From positions 1,167,474 to 1,231,473 of the forward strand of contig NC_088298.1 in the NCBI RefSeq assembly GCF_032854445.1: DNA of 64,000 bases, given 5' to 3'. Below the pieces are notes generated by a model. That model was given only the letters and a program-made list of their open reading frames with translations. It had not been told where the DNA came from and searched no databases. Source of the DNA: Liolophura sinensis (taxonomy: Eukaryota; Mollusca; Polyplacophora; Chitonida; Chitonidae). A program made the position numbers and the translations under genes. Below, one piece after another: positions 20,700 through 32,794 of the stretch (the first letter of the stretch is position 1; each line of letters starts with the position of its first letter).

Positions 20700-21640
20700 A
20701 AGTATATAGGTTCATTTCACATAACAGTACGCCATTCATACAACAGTCTGATGATTATCAGCAATCTTATTTTTGTGAACAGACATTAACAGGTTGGCTT
20801 TGTGGACTGAGATTAACAGCTTGTCTATTGTGGACAGACATTGACACTCTGACTTTTGTGGACAGCAAAATATATGTACGTATCAGTTTTAAGTTTTCTT
20901 CAATTTTGTCTGTTTTCAGTCCACCAACTATTCTCAGCAGTGGTAAACAACATCAAGAAGACCATTTTTTACCATTTTCAACAGATGTTTTGTGCTTACA
21001 AGTTTTGGCCAAGGCAGGACAATATCTTCGGTGTTGTTTGATGGAGCAATGATTTCAAGAAATTCTTTACATTTTCAAAACTTTAAATACTGGTTTGTTT
21101 TTGTGAGAAACTGTGTGTTCACATTTATACAAGATAAGTTATTTTATACACAAATGTTCATGGATATTCCTGTTTCGAGTCACAAACACTGATTTGTACA
21201 AGCGCTACCGTGTGAGTGTTGATCATGCACACGAGAAATGTTGGTTGTTTTCAGTTAATATTACTTGGCTGATTCTTAGTCTGCCTGTGAATGTTTTCGT
21301 GTAAATCCTTGGTGTCTGTGATTGATTTGTTTGATTTAATGATTTTTGTCATGGTGTTAAGCCACATGTGAAAAATAACACTTGTATGACAAGACATGTA
21401 AGCTATCAGGGTATGGTACTGTGATGAGAGCTGTCTACATTCTAAGCTGCAGTATTATTGACAGAGTGTGCTTTTTATGAGCTATTTATGTAAGCTTTAA
21501 AATTATTTTACACATTTTTTTCCATTGAAAGAAAGCTTGTGCAAGAGCCTATCAGTATTAAAGCTGTTATGAAGAAGTCATTTTGAAACTTGCCTCTTTT
21601 GGTTTTTCTTAGGTCCGTTCATTTGATCATATATCTGCAT
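20700..21640. other. Non-coding DNA with degenerate internal repeats
   Basis: TTGTGGACAGACATTGACA-like phrases recur two or three times around 20777-20865. It could be intron or the 3' end of the gene beginning at 18562. Confidence 0.3.
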
Positions 21641-21651
21641 CTAGAGAAGGG

Positions 21652-21826
21652 ACCTTCTAGGTTAGACGGTGAAAGTACTCGCTGCAGTGCTATCACTGTG
21701 GCCTTAAGCCAGGAGGGTTTTCAGATTCCTGGCTAAGGTCGGTGGTCTCCCCCACCTATAAACCTGTCGTTGTACAAATGAAAAATTTCTTGGGTTTGAC
21801 ATTAAACCCAAAACAAATCACATCAG
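21652..21826 (+). mobile_element. SINE-like element of a second family
   Basis: Ends in GACATTAAACCCAAAACAAA, the GTTAAACCC-type end typical of another invertebrate SINE group, and holds a GCTGCAGTGCTATCACTGTG start with a TGGCTAAGGTCGGTGG middle. Seen once here, so the family assignment is weak. Confidence 0.45.
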
Positions 21827-22235
21827 TAAATGTATCAGATGCGAGAAACTTTAGCACAATATATTTCTTTTGCTTTAAGGTTGAGAAAGATATCATATAT
21901 TCATTTAAATTGATTTGATCTGATTGTTGTTTTATAGAAATTTTTTACGTAAACGATGTCAGTGAGATTTGTTGGTGAGGGAAACCACAGTGCCTGGACC
22001 AGGTCGGTACTGATACGTTACTGATAAACCGACCAGGGGTCCATTAAGCGCAGTAGTCGCAATTTGCACCTGGCACAATTTCCATGACAACATTTGGTGA
22101 AGAGATAAGCTTATCGCACCATAGTAAATACGCATGGTGTAAGTATACACCAGTCATATTCTCTTAGCTTTTTCAGGTGACACTGGTTATAATGTCACAA
22201 TGTGACAGATTAAATTAAACGCCAATTGCTAAGCA

Positions 22236-22418
22236 ACTTTCAACACAAACCACTCAAGAACTGTGAATGTTCAGTACGAAATTAAGACGGATCCATGCAA
22301 AGTGAAACAGTCAAAAGATTTCAGTGATGGAAGTACGCAAGGAATGTACTGGGTGAATGAAACCAGTATCCAAATCGTGTACCATGCTTGTTTATAAGTT
22401 AATCAAAATAAGATAATC
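22236..22418 (+). repeat. Dispersed repeat, second copy of 14625-14812
   Basis: Shares TATCCAAATCGTGTACCATG and TTATAAGTTAATCAA-type ends with the first copy. Confidence 0.55.
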
Positions 22419-22477
22419 AAATGAAGAAATGTACACACGGCCCCATGAGGGCATCGGCGGGTTATTCTCATGAGGCG

Positions 22478-22744
22478 GACATCCTTGGCCGAGTGTTTAG
22501 CATGCTAGCGCAGCACAATCAATAATGACCCAGAGGTTCTCACAAATTAATGTGATCGTTGTGAGTTCAAATCCAGCTTGTACTGATTTCTTCCCTGGTA
22601 GCCCGTTTGAAGGCCTGTCGACAACCTACGGAAGGCCGTTGATTTCCCCCGGGCTCTAGCCGGTTTCCTCCTACCATAATGCTGGCCGCCGTCGTATACA
22701 TGAAATATATTTATGAGTATGGCGTAAAACACCAAATAAATAAA
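22478..22744 (+). mobile_element. tRNA-derived SINE, nearly full length
   Basis: Starts CCTTGGCCGAGTGTTTAGCA with an inserted or duplicated segment around AATAATGACCCAGAGG, then the normal body and an AAATAAATAAATG tail. Its left flank and head recur inverted at 23040-23130. Confidence 0.8.
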
Positions 22745-23039
22745 TGTTCTCAGGTTGAATCTATACAGGAATAAACTGTTCAAGGCCATGTAGACAATTG
22801 TTCTGAGAGGTTTGCTGAGTAACATTTAGACGGCTCATGCATATTTTTGTTTCTATAACAGAGTGAATAACTGTATAATTTAACATCTATACGAGTAAAT
22901 AAAACCACGCTCGCTAACAAATAAAACCGACACAGACAAGTGGTCATTAAATGGCATACTGAACCAATAACTTCTTGACGAAAATCTGGATCATAATCTG
23001 GATAAGTTTTATAACAAAAATGGAAAAACCCAGCAACAG

Positions 23040-23130
23040 TTAAAGGACGTCTGGGTCATTAACGGCTGTGCTGCGCTAGCACGCTCGACACTCGGACAAG
23101 GAGGGACGCCTCATGAGAATAAAATGTGAG
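23040..23130 (-). mobile_element. SINE head fragment plus flank, inverted relative to 22455-22520
   Basis: On the minus strand it reads TATTCTCATGAGGCGTCCC then CGAG...GTGCTAGCGCAGCAC, matching both the SINE head and its non-SINE left flank at 22455-22478. The flank was therefore copied with it. Confidence 0.65.
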
Positions 23131-23596
23131 TTCGGACATTTTTTCCCTTTCCACAAAATGGGTCATGGCATTTTTTTCAGAGTTTTGAGACAGGACTGCA
23201 TTTTACCAACATAAGAGAGTTCATCCATCAATAATGAAACAAAATTATAACATTTAGTAATTATTGTGAGAGAGGTCTGTCTTGTTTTTGTGCTCTTCAA
23301 ATTCGGAGGGGTTGCTGTAGGAAAGTTTTCGTGAACTATATCCAAGGTGTATCCCTTATACTGAAGACCATGCCCTGTAAGACCATGCTTGTTTTTGGTA
23401 AATTTGGAAGATTTAAATGGGAAAAATTTGGATTTCTTTTAGTGCTACTCGCTTGGTAGATATTGCCCAATCCTTAACGCGGGCCAAAGACCTGGACAAC
23501 AAAGAAAACCTGGCTGTCACACTCGTCGGTTTGAGGAATGGTTTTATTTACTCTCTCAGAACAAGTTCTAGAACAAATTGGACGCAAATGAAAATA

Positions 23597-23602
23597 TGTA
23601 TA

Positions 23603-23670
<68 letters not shown>

Positions 23671-23672
23671 TA

Positions 23673-23722
<50 letters not shown>
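23597..23722. repeat. (TA)n microsatellite
   Basis: About 125 bp of almost pure TA with two ATATAACTATATA interruptions; self-complementary. Confidence 0.95.
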
Positions 23723-23723
<1 letters not shown>

Positions 23724-24590
23724 AAGCATGAGAGCATAATTTCAGCTCGGAATCAGGACAGATAAAACAAAGCGGACATTAAGTTTGCAGTGAAGGTTTT
23801 GATTGGACAATTAGCGTGACGAGGAGCCGGCATCATAGTCCGTTTGGCCAATCAAAATGCGAGTCCCACGTATTCCAGTCCCTCGCACAATCTCATCACT
23901 GGTCGCTGCCCTCTCCACGCAGTTACTACCAATCCCAGCGTTCAATCGTCTAACTGAAATGATGTGTGAACATTTGTAAGTTTTTTTCCCTACCATTTGA
24001 GCACTTGAAAGTTACTGACCATACTCCTTACAGCGCATGCGCCGCTCTCTGCGTTCGCTAATTTACATCACTGTTAACACTACAAAATTTTGTTCAGAAA
24101 TCTTGAACATCGTTGAGGTCACTGGGGTCACGATAGGAACTGATTTCAGAAGACACCAGAACTTTCTCTCAACCATTGTTTTTAATAATACTTAATACAC
24201 ATACATTGTCTTCATCTGATGTGTGCGCGATATGATTTTAACCAACATCTCAAACTATTTTATTGATGAATGCTGATTAAATGGTTCCGCACGAGAACAC
24301 CAGTGGTGAGACCAAGCCTAAGCAAGCCTACGTCCGTCGCACAGTCTCCAAAGGTCTAGTTTGTCTAGTGGTGACAGGCATGTAAAGCGATTGAAGACAG
24401 CGGCGCATCCGCTGCGAGGCGTATGATCAATTACGAGACCACAGGAACAATTGTTGATACACAATGGCTAGTGGGAATTATTTATGTTGGATCCACAGAT
24501 TTTATGAAGCAATATTGTGACACTAGTTCTCCAAGAATTGACCATTGTAGATGACAATGTGGAATACCTCGATCACTGAAACACCATGTG
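23723..24590. other. Non-coding DNA
   Basis: No supported exon; contains some CpG-rich short stretches near 23810-24060. Confidence 0.3.
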
Positions 24591-24596
24591 TCCTTG

Positions 24597-24770
24597 GTGT
24601 ACACTTAAAAAAATAATCTGTTAAGTTTAACTGATGATAGAATGTATTCTGTTATTATAACACAATATTCTGTCATATTCAACGTAATGTCCTGTTAGTT
24701 TAATAGAACCTTTATGTTGAATTAATAGAATATGTATGCTATATACACACATTAGATACAGTATTATTAG
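24597..24770. mobile_element. MITE of the TCTGTTAATTTTAACAGA family, copy 1
   Basis: Left end GTACACTTAAAAAAATAATC then TGTTAAGTTTAAC; the body includes TATTCTGTTATTATAACA and ATGTTGAATTAATAGAAT. The right end is lost. Related copies are at 30037, 32795 and 34385. Confidence 0.65.
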
Positions 24771-24967
24771 AAGCAATGGTTGAGACGATGGGATACAAGG
24801 TGTTAAAGGGGATATAAACTTAAACATGGCAGTACACAGAAAAGTTTCCGTTTTCCTTGGGGATCTTAAAAAATAAGACAACCTGATCATGTTAGTTTAT
24901 CATTACATGGGTGAAACGTTCAACACAGCGCCTCCATATGTGCCAATTTCATTCGATGAATTTGTGT

Positions 24968-25330
24968 CTCGGTGGCCTAATGGCTACAGCGTCTGACTTG
25001 AAGTCGGGAGACCTGGGATCAAACCCGGCCGTTTTTTGGTCATACCAAAGACTTTAAAAATGGTACTTGTTTTTGCGTCTCTTCGCGCTCAGCACTGACA
25101 TGTTAGAGCAAGGAAGCCGGGCTGGTTGGTTCGGTGTCAATATAATCTGAGTGTGGGGTGTCCTGTCAGGTGTCTATTGCATGACACTTCAGTGGCAGCA
25201 GCAGTTTGGCGATATGGACTAGCCCTGCCACAAAATGACACAGTATATGTACATACACTTAGTGAATCCAGATCGTCATATGACAGAAACATTGTTAAGT
25301 GCGACGTAAAAACCCAAGCATATAGACACA
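24968..25330 (+). mobile_element. tRNA-derived SINE of a further family
   Basis: Begins with a tRNA-like head (TCTCGGTGGCCTAATGGCTA, later GGGATCAAACCCGGCC as A- and B-box equivalents) and ends GTGCGACGTAAAAACCCAAG followed by a TACA-rich simple repeat. The tRNA part is not a functional tRNA gene, because a long unrelated body follows directly. Confidence 0.75.
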
Positions 25331-25484
25331 CATGTACCCACGAATACACTTATCCATACACACGTACGCATACATACGTACATACATACACCCATCCATG
25401 CACACATACACCCATCCATACACGCATACTCCCACGCATACACCCACGCATACACGCATACACTCACGCACGCGTGCATATATA
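25331..25484. repeat. CATACA/CACACA-type simple repeat
   Basis: Imperfect TACACCCA, CATACATA and CCATCCATACA units forming the tail of the preceding SINE. Open frames across it are low-complexity artefacts. Confidence 0.85.
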
Positions 25485-26243
25485 AGATAAAACACACCAA
25501 TCTCCAAATATTTTATCCAGGCGGCTAGTTGCAATAATGTGCCTACAGCCAACAATGTCCAAAACGAGTCTCAAGACGTGCTCGAATATGTTTGCTCGAG
25601 AGTTTCAGTTGACCACAAGGTCGTGACATTAGCCACCTCATTTTGAGTTGTTTTTTTGTAAACATAGTCATATGTGAGATTTGAGCTATAATTTTAAAGC
25701 TAATAATAAATTAAAAATTAACAGCAGACGTGTGTTAAGCATGTACAGAAGACATCAGTAGAATTTCAACCTCCTGTACGACTTAAAAGAGGAGCAAGGC
25801 GAGTCTTTGATTCATTTGTTGTGTAGAGAAAACGTCACCGTTGTTGCCTCAACGGCCCTGGAAAAACAGATACATATACCATTGTTGCCATCTGCGTGAA
25901 ATATGGTAAAAAAAAGTGAAAACGGAGAAAAAAGAGAGCTGGTCAGTGTTTTTTTTTGGTGTCCATATATCCGTATGTAGACCTACGCTAAGGATATTCT
26001 GCGCAACTTTGGAATGACTGCATATTTTAGAAGATATTTGTCGAAAAAAGTCCTCAATCAAAAGATCGACATTTGAGAACACAAAACACATTGCAACTCT
26101 TGGGACGCTTATGCGCCACTCGAACAGTCGAGAGGTACATTATTGCAACTACCAACAACATATGTATGCAATCAAACACATTATAGTCAGTCTTGTTACA
26201 GTTTGTACAAGAATCGCACTGACACGCCCAGATCGATCCTTAC

Positions 26244-27715
26244 CAGACACGCAGGTTGTGAGTTGTGCCACACAGCTGGTGGCCACGGGAGTACTGGTAC
26301 TGGCCGCCACGACAGGGATCAAGCCGCTAGAGTAGGTACAGGAAGATCCCGTAGGTATGGATCGCACGCTGAACACAGAGTCAAACGTTCCCTGTATGAT
26401 CTGTCCACCTACCGCTTGACACGGACCGAGACGTAAGGGGAGGCCAATCGTGCAGGACACGAACGTCCGACGTTGTACGGTCCCTAAAGGACATACAGCT
26501 GTAAAATAATAATAAAAAAAGATCATTCAGTTTTTGCAGAGATTGATTGATTGGTGGTTAGATTGCTCGGTAGACGGACTGATTGATTCATTTATTGATT
26601 CATCCATTGATTCATTGATTTGTTGATTCATTGAATCGTAGATTTACTGATTTTGCAGTACTACATCTGATACAGTGAAGTGTAGCCTTTAACCCGTGAA
26701 TTCTGTTGTTTGAAATAAGACGCAACCCATTCTTGCTTTAATAGTCTTTAAGTCAGTAGGTTTGTTTGGTCTCTGGTGTTGTGCGGTCGTTTCCCCCGTT
26801 CTGTCCACTGTTTCGTCCGTCTAAGAAGGGGAAAAATGCCTAAAAACAAGCCGACTCCAAGCTTTGTAAAAACACATCATTCTCTGCTTTCACGCTACAG
26901 TGGTTGTGAACTACCTCTTTGTTTCACAAGTAAACTAAATAGTATTATATTATACAGAAACTGTGACGTGTTACAACGAATAGAACGGAACAGTACAATG
27001 CATGTGTGGTCAACGGCTTACTGTCACCAAAGAACCACAAACAGTGAAAGCGGTGGTGTATATACAACCTTCCCGTTCAAGGCAGGTTTTGAACTTGCAC
27101 CTTGTGTGTCCTAACGATTAACAGACGAGAGCCTCAGGCCATGCACTATACCACGGCCCACATTCACCCAGAACAAATGGGTATAAGATGTGTGATCGAC
27201 TTCAAATCGCTGTCACATGGGATGAGGGTTCCGTCCCTGAGACGCGGATTTTCTAGATTTGGCCCCCGCGCTCTCATTGTTCATAGGACCTTAGCCGACG
27301 GCGCTCAAGATGCCCTAGGTGTGGTTTGTGCGTTGATGCGTTCGTTGAAGAGCAGCTATTCTCTTTGACCAATGGGACATGGCGTACAAATCAGTACGTC
27401 ACACGTGGGAAATCTCGTGACTTACTTGCCTGAGGGCGGTAGTTTATATCGCCAAATCCCGTTTCCAGTCCACGCATAAAACTGACCACCATATCTTACG
27501 GCTAGTGGAAATTTTTAAGCATGGCGTTAAACAACAATCATATGAATAAACTCCCAAAATATGCCTTTTGGGGGGATATTCTTGGGGGTCTATGAACCCA
27601 CCCTGAATATTATACGAATCGATCAAAAAGGTTTACCTTTGCTGTTAGGAATGGCTGCTGTTGTGCACAACACTGCCAGCATGAAACTCGGATTGGTTGA
27701 AAATATCATTTTAAC
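26244..27715 (-). CDS. Secreted six-cysteine protein, first two coding exons
   Basis: Exon 27637-27715 (acceptor TTTTGCAG|GTTAAA, ATG at 27709) encodes MIFSTNPSFMLAVLC..., a hydrophobic signal-peptide-like start, and ends in phase 1 (AAAG|GTAAAC). Exon 26244-26498 (TTTTACAG| to CTGG|GTAAGG) is open throughout and enters and leaves in phase 1. It encodes 84 complete codons plus split ones, with six Cys at spacings of about 13, 11, 27, 22 and 7, and Ser/Thr/Val-rich stretches such as VVAASTSTPVATS. Phase 1-1 exons are typical of extracellular modules. A secreted or cell-surface Cys-rich protein is inferred. Further exons to the left were not found, so the gene is incomplete and the family unnamed. 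Confidence 0.6.
26530..26660. repeat. TGAT-type simple repeat
   Basis: Imperfect TTGATTGAT and TTCATTGAT units; it lies in the intron of the six-cysteine gene. Confidence 0.8.
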
Positions 27716-27965
27716 CTGCAAAAGAAAAACAGTAATATGTTATGCATAATTCTACTTAAGTTAATCATTTGTGCTTGAAAATGTCCGTCAGGTCAGCGAC
27801 TAGGGACGTCTAAATATGTCTGGCACGAATTGGTGTTTCCAGAGACGAAGTCAGACAATTCTGATTGGCTTATAGATTTTTGCATGTGATTTTTCGCACG
27901 TGAATCCTGGGTTGTTCTCTATGTTAGATAGTTAATGTTGACGTTATCAAACATTACGTTGACAG

Positions 27966-28091
27966 TCTTTCCCAGGTACGGCCGAAGAGGAACCCAGTAT
28001 ACATGGGCTGGACTCATAGCGACCACATTGGCGAGAAGCTCCTGTGTCATGTGTGGGTTGCAAACCCCGTTGGCCACGGAGGCCCCCAGCA
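27966..28091 (-). mobile_element. SINE 5' half
   Basis: On the minus strand, GGGGGCCTCCGTGGCC head through the CCAGCCCATGTATACTGG region; the 3' half and tail are absent. Confidence 0.7.
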
Positions 28092-28299
28092 GTTACTGGA
28101 GTAAATGGAGTAAACATATATCAGTCTACATAAGCTCAGATTCAGCATTAATACTTGAAAGCCGCTGGAAACACTATGCATGCAATGTGGTAAAGTGAAA
28201 ATAGCTTCATCATTTTGTCATACTAACGCATTTTGTTTTCTGAGGACAAACTCCGTTATACTCGAAAAATTAATCTGTCAATACTTACAGAAAATCTTT

Positions 28300-29943
28300 T
28301 GCCTTCTATGGCGAGAAAATATCTACAGTGGCCACTTGCACGAAGCTCTCTTAACGTTAAGGGCACGTAACTACTATGACGACATCATGCCTACAGTGGC
28401 CTGTTGCACGAAGCTCTCTTAACGTTAAGGGCACGTAACTACTATGACGACATCATGCCTACAGTGGCCTCTTGCACGAAACTCTCTTAACGTTAAGGGC
28501 ACGTAACTACTATGACGACATCATGCCTACAGTGGCCACTTGCACGAAGCTCTCTTAACGTTAAGAGCACGTAACTACTATGACGACATCATGCCTACAG
28601 TGGCCTCTTGCACGAAGCTCTCTTAACGTTAAGAGCACGAAACTACTATGACGACATCATGCCTACAGTGGCCACTTGCACGAAGCTCTCTTAACATTAA
28701 GAGCACGTAACTACTATGACGACATCATGCCTACAGTGGCCACTTGCACGAAGCTCTCTTAACGTTAAGGGCACGTGACTACTATGACGACATCATGCCT
28801 ACAGTGGCCTGTTGCACGAAACTCTCTTAACGTTAAGAGCACGAAACTATTATGGCGACATCATGCCTACAGTGGCCACTTGCACGAAGCTCTCTTAACG
28901 TTAAGAGCACGAAACTACTATGGCAACATACCTACAGTGGCCACTTGCACGAAGCTCTCTTAACGTTAAGGGCACGAAACTACTATGGCGACATCATGCC
29001 TACAGTGGCCTGTTGCACGAAGCTCTCTTAACGTTAAGAGCACGAAACTACTATGACGACATCATGCCTACAGTGGCCTCTTGCACGAAGCTCTCTTAAC
29101 GTTAAGAGCACGAAACTACTATGGCGACATCATGCCTACAGTGGCCTCTTGCACGAAGCTCTCTTAACGTTAAGAGCATGTAACTACTATGACGACATCA
29201 TGCCTACAGTGGCCACTTGCACGAAGCTCTCTTAACGTTAAGAGCACGAAACTACTATGACGACATCATGCCTACAGTGGCCACGTGCACGAAGCTCTCT
29301 TAATGTTAAGAGCACGAAACTACTATGACGACATCATGCCTACAGTGGCCACTTGCACGAAGCTCTCTTAACGTTAAGAGCACGAAACTACTATGGCGAC
29401 ATCATGCCTACAGTGGCCACTTGCACGAAGCTCTCTTAACGTTAAGAGCACGAAACTACTATGGCGACATCATGCCTACAGTGGCCTGTTGCACGAAGCT
29501 CTCTTAACGTTAAGAGCACGAAACTACTATGGCGACATCATGCCTACAGTGGCCACTTGCACGAAGCTCTCTTAACATTAAGAGCACGTAACTACTATGG
29601 CGACATCATGCCTACAGTGGCCTCTTGCACGAAGCTCTCTTAACGTTAAGAGCACGAAACTACTATGACGACATCATGCCTACAGTGGCCTCTTGCACGA
29701 AACTCTCTTAACGTTAACGGCACGTAACTACTATGGCGACATCATGCCTACAGTGGCCACTTGCACGAAGCTCTCTTAACGTTAACGGCACGAAACTACT
29801 ATGGTGACATCATGCCTACAGTGGCCACTTGCACGAAGCTCTCTTAACGTTAAGAGCACGAAACTACTATGACGACATCATGCCTACAGTGGCCACTTGC
29901 ACGAAGCTCTCTTAATGTTAAGAGCACGTAACTACCATGACAA
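28300..29943. repeat. 68-bp satellite array, about 24 units
   Basis: Consecutive units of 68 bp (ACAGTGGCCACTTGCACGAA, GCTCTCTTAACGTTAAGAGC, ACGTAACTACTATGACGACA, TCATGCCT) with a few substitutions. One unit near 28930 is a few bp short. Each unit has the perfect 16-bp palindrome CTCTTAACGTTAAGAG or a near form. Sites vary between units at fixed places (GTT/CTC/CAC before TTGCACG; GGGC/GAGC), showing mixing among variants. Confidence 0.95.
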
Positions 29944-29964
29944 CCAGCACTGTAAGCATTACTT

Positions 29965-29998
29965 CGCCATAGTAGTTACGTGCTCTTAACGTTAAGAG
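29965..29998 (-). repeat. Inverted 34-bp partial unit capping the 68-bp array
   Basis: CGCCATAGTAGTTACGTGCT through GTTAAGAG is the reverse complement of part of the unit. With the first units it forms an inverted-repeat end to the array, as in satellite-bearing non-autonomous transposons. Confidence 0.85.
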
Positions 29999-30036
29999 GG
30001 CTTGAGGTTAAGTGGACCCTGGTGTCTGAGTGATGC

Positions 30037-30225
30037 TAAAATGTATTTTGTAATAACATAACAATGTGTCATATCCAACATAATTAATATCCTGTTATTC
30101 TGGAATACAATCTTTGTGTTGAAATAATAGAATAGGTGTACAGAATACATGCTAGCACCACTCAAACAACGGAATTTCTGTTAAATTAAACAGATTGTTT
30201 TTCAGAGAAAGTCACTATATACTCA
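30037..30225. mobile_element. MITE of the TCTGTTAATTTTAACAGA family, copy 2
   Basis: Shares GCTAAAATGTATT...GTAATAACATAAC, TGTTGAAATAATAGAATAGG and the right end TTTCTGTTAAATTAAACAGA. It lies immediately right of the 68-bp array. Confidence 0.65.
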
Positions 30226-30865
30226 CGCGTTATACGCTGTGTTCGTCGTATTAAGTTTGGCACGAAAGAGCGCGCCTTATATCTATGTCTTGGTTGTATA
30301 TTCTTACGTTTGCCAAAGGAAGGGAGCACAGATTAATTTTCGCATGAAAATGAGCTTATGATTGGTCCAGTGTGGAATTCGTTTGTCAAGAATAACAATT
30401 AGAAAAGCTGAGTCATCAAATGTGTTGTGATTGTCATCGTTCACCCGTTATGCATGCGTGAAATCGTGAAATTCCAATAACTATGACAAGTATCTCGTGC
30501 AGTGGAGCTTTGGTTAAAAAAAAGCTTTATAAAAACCGAAGAAAATAAATTGAAGTAAAATTTCAATATAAAGCTATCCTCACGGAATCATTGTTAGACA
30601 CAATGCTGAATAAAATTAACTTGTACAAAAAACAATATCTTCTCATTTTAATAACTGAGTAGCGTTTCGTGTTGACAACTGATGAAATTCGTGTCACGTA
30701 ACTACACATATGATAATTAACCATTGAAACTTAAAATTTCACCCTATGAGCAATGGCGTGTGAAAACAAAACGCACTAATATAACGGAATATATAATGCC
30801 TATATAAGCAACGACAATTCAAATCGCCTCAGTGAGCATGTAGACTACATTGCTGAAAATATTTA

Positions 30866-31084
30866 CTTATTTTATTTGTGTTTTACTCAAGAATATTTCA
30901 CTTACACGACGGCGGCCGGCATTATGGTGGGAGGAAAATGGGACAGTGCCCGGTGGAAACCCACGACCATTCGCAGGTTGCAGCCAGAGCTCCCCACCTT
31001 CAACCGGAGAGGAAGCAATCATTAGCTGGACTTGAACTGGACTTGAAGCCAGTGTGCATGACCAAGACTTGAACTCACAGCGGC
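30866..31084 (-). mobile_element. tRNA-derived SINE, 5' truncated
   Basis: Tail TTTACTTATTTTATTTG, body with CACGACGGCGGCCGGCATTA, ending at AACTCACAGC with no head; an internal GGACTTGAAC is duplicated. Confidence 0.8.
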
Positions 31085-31089
31085 ATTTA

Positions 31090-31850
31090 AAATAATGTAA
31101 GAAACGTGATCGTATGAAGCGGATCAGCTAACGCTCAAATCGAGTAAACTACTGTCATTTGATCGACAACTTTACATAGGTCAAGTTCAACAGGTTTAAT
31201 AAACATTCACAAGTAAAATTTTGTGCGATTCCACACAGCATGACAGTTATTATAGTACAAACTTTAAGACGCATTGTTTCAAACACCGTAATTTACAGAA
31301 TCATCTTGTAAGATTCAAACCCAACCATAAATATGAATATTCATTTGATTTCACTGCTGTTCAAAAACTTTGATGACACATTCAAAGAGGCGCATGTCAC
31401 AATTGCATGAATCACCGTTTACCTCACGTTGTATGCACCTACTATGGAATGTGTATACCCGTGCCTAGTGCAAAACCATATAAGATCAGAAATCTATTGG
31501 ACAAATACAAACTCTATTGTCTGCGGTTTTTTTTTTTTTTTTTTTTAAGAATTAGTCCCTGTTAAATTAATATTCATGCCAAATGTTTAGGTCATTTCCT
31601 ATTTTGCAGCTATATTTCGAAAATAGCCTCACAGTGAAGAAAACCATTTTATAGCGTACCAAAATTAGGTAAAATGTGCGGACTATACACGCTGATATGA
31701 AAAAAACGTCTAATTACTTTTAGGAAATCATTCCTATTAACAGATATAGAAGGTGTGCCCGAATTCACAGGTGTACAAATCTCGCTCTCGCGAAATATCG
31801 CTTTCATTTTGAGAAAACACGAGCGTTATACACATGATCATAAAAAGAGA
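31090..31850. other. Non-coding DNA
   Basis: Holds a poly-T run (31528-31547) and no supported gene. Confidence 0.3.
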
Positions 31851-31854
31851 CTAG

Positions 31855-32106
31855 GGGTCTCCGTGGTTCAGTTTGTTAGCGCGCTAGCGCAGCGTAATGA
31901 TCCAGAAGACTCTCACCAATGCCGTCTCTGTGAGTTCAAGTCCAGGTCTTGATTGCTCCCTTTCCGGCCGTAAGTGGGAAGTCTGTTATCAACCTGCGGA
32001 TGGTCGGGTCGGCTTCCACCCACCATAATGCTGGCCGCCGTCGTATAAGTTAAATATTCTTGACGATGGCGTAAAACACAAATCAATTAAATAAATAAAT
32101 AAATAA
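31855..32106 (+). mobile_element. tRNA-derived SINE, full length
   Basis: Head GGTCTCCGTGGTTCAGTTTG, B-box-like GAGTTCAAGTCCAGG, end GGCGTAAAACACAAATCAAT with an AAATAAATAAATAAATAA tail. Confidence 0.85.
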
Positions 32107-32456
32107 AAGTGACAACCGGTACGCTGTAGGTTATTCACCGTCATGGATGAACAGGTGTTCTAATCTGGCTCCCTCTAACTTTACTAACCCACGGCTTGTT
32201 TATTATACTCGACAAGAGCTAAATACCTCACTGTAGTTTATTCACCTTTTCGCATGAACAGGCGTACAAATCTAGCTCTCGGATAATTTCGCCCTCATTT
32301 TACAAAAGAGTGTTAGACACATGCCAAAAGTGACCACGTTGTAGTTTATTTACCTTTTCGCATGAACAGTTTCATTTATGTACTCTAAAACCGACCTGAA
32401 TTAATTTCACGTAATACATGTATAGTACGGTGTGCTTTCTGAGGGATGGCAGAGCA

Positions 32457-32700
32457 TTTATTTATTTTATTTAATTGGTGTTTTACGCCGTGCTGAAGAA
32501 TATTTCACTTATACGACGGCGGCCAGCATCCTGGTGGGAGTAAACCGGGCAAAGCCCGGTGGACACCCCCCAACCACCCGCAGGTTGCTGCAGGACCCCA
32601 CGCAAGAGCTGGACTTGAACTCACAGAGACCGTATTGCTGAGAGGCGCCTGCGTCGTTGTGCCTCGTTTGCACGCTAACAACCTCGGCCACGGATGTCCC
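32457..32700 (-). mobile_element. tRNA-derived SINE, nearly full length
   Basis: Body and tail conserved; a short deletion removes the GGCCGTACGTGGG region, and the head is read on the minus strand as GGACATCCGTGGCCGAGG. Confidence 0.85.
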
Positions 32701-32794
32701 CGGATATGTTAGTCCAACAATTTATTATGTTTTCGGCAACCATGTCATATTTGAAACTGGTTTGCGGCAAGAGCACAATCTATTCTGCCATCAT

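Noticed and set aside
24968-25040. tRNA gene with TGA-type anticodon loop
   Set aside because: The cloverleaf is imperfect and a long SINE body follows immediately; it is a SINE head. The same applies to the heads at 31855, 33889, 37634 and 61659.
25126-25555. Thr/His- or Cys/Val-rich frames on both strands
   Set aside because: Translations of the CATACA/CACCCA simple repeat and the SINE 3' end.
28300-29943. CRISPR-like regular array
   Set aside because: Units are contiguous and nearly identical with no unique spacers, in animal DNA; this is a satellite. The same holds for the arrays at 51.5 and 48.9 kb.
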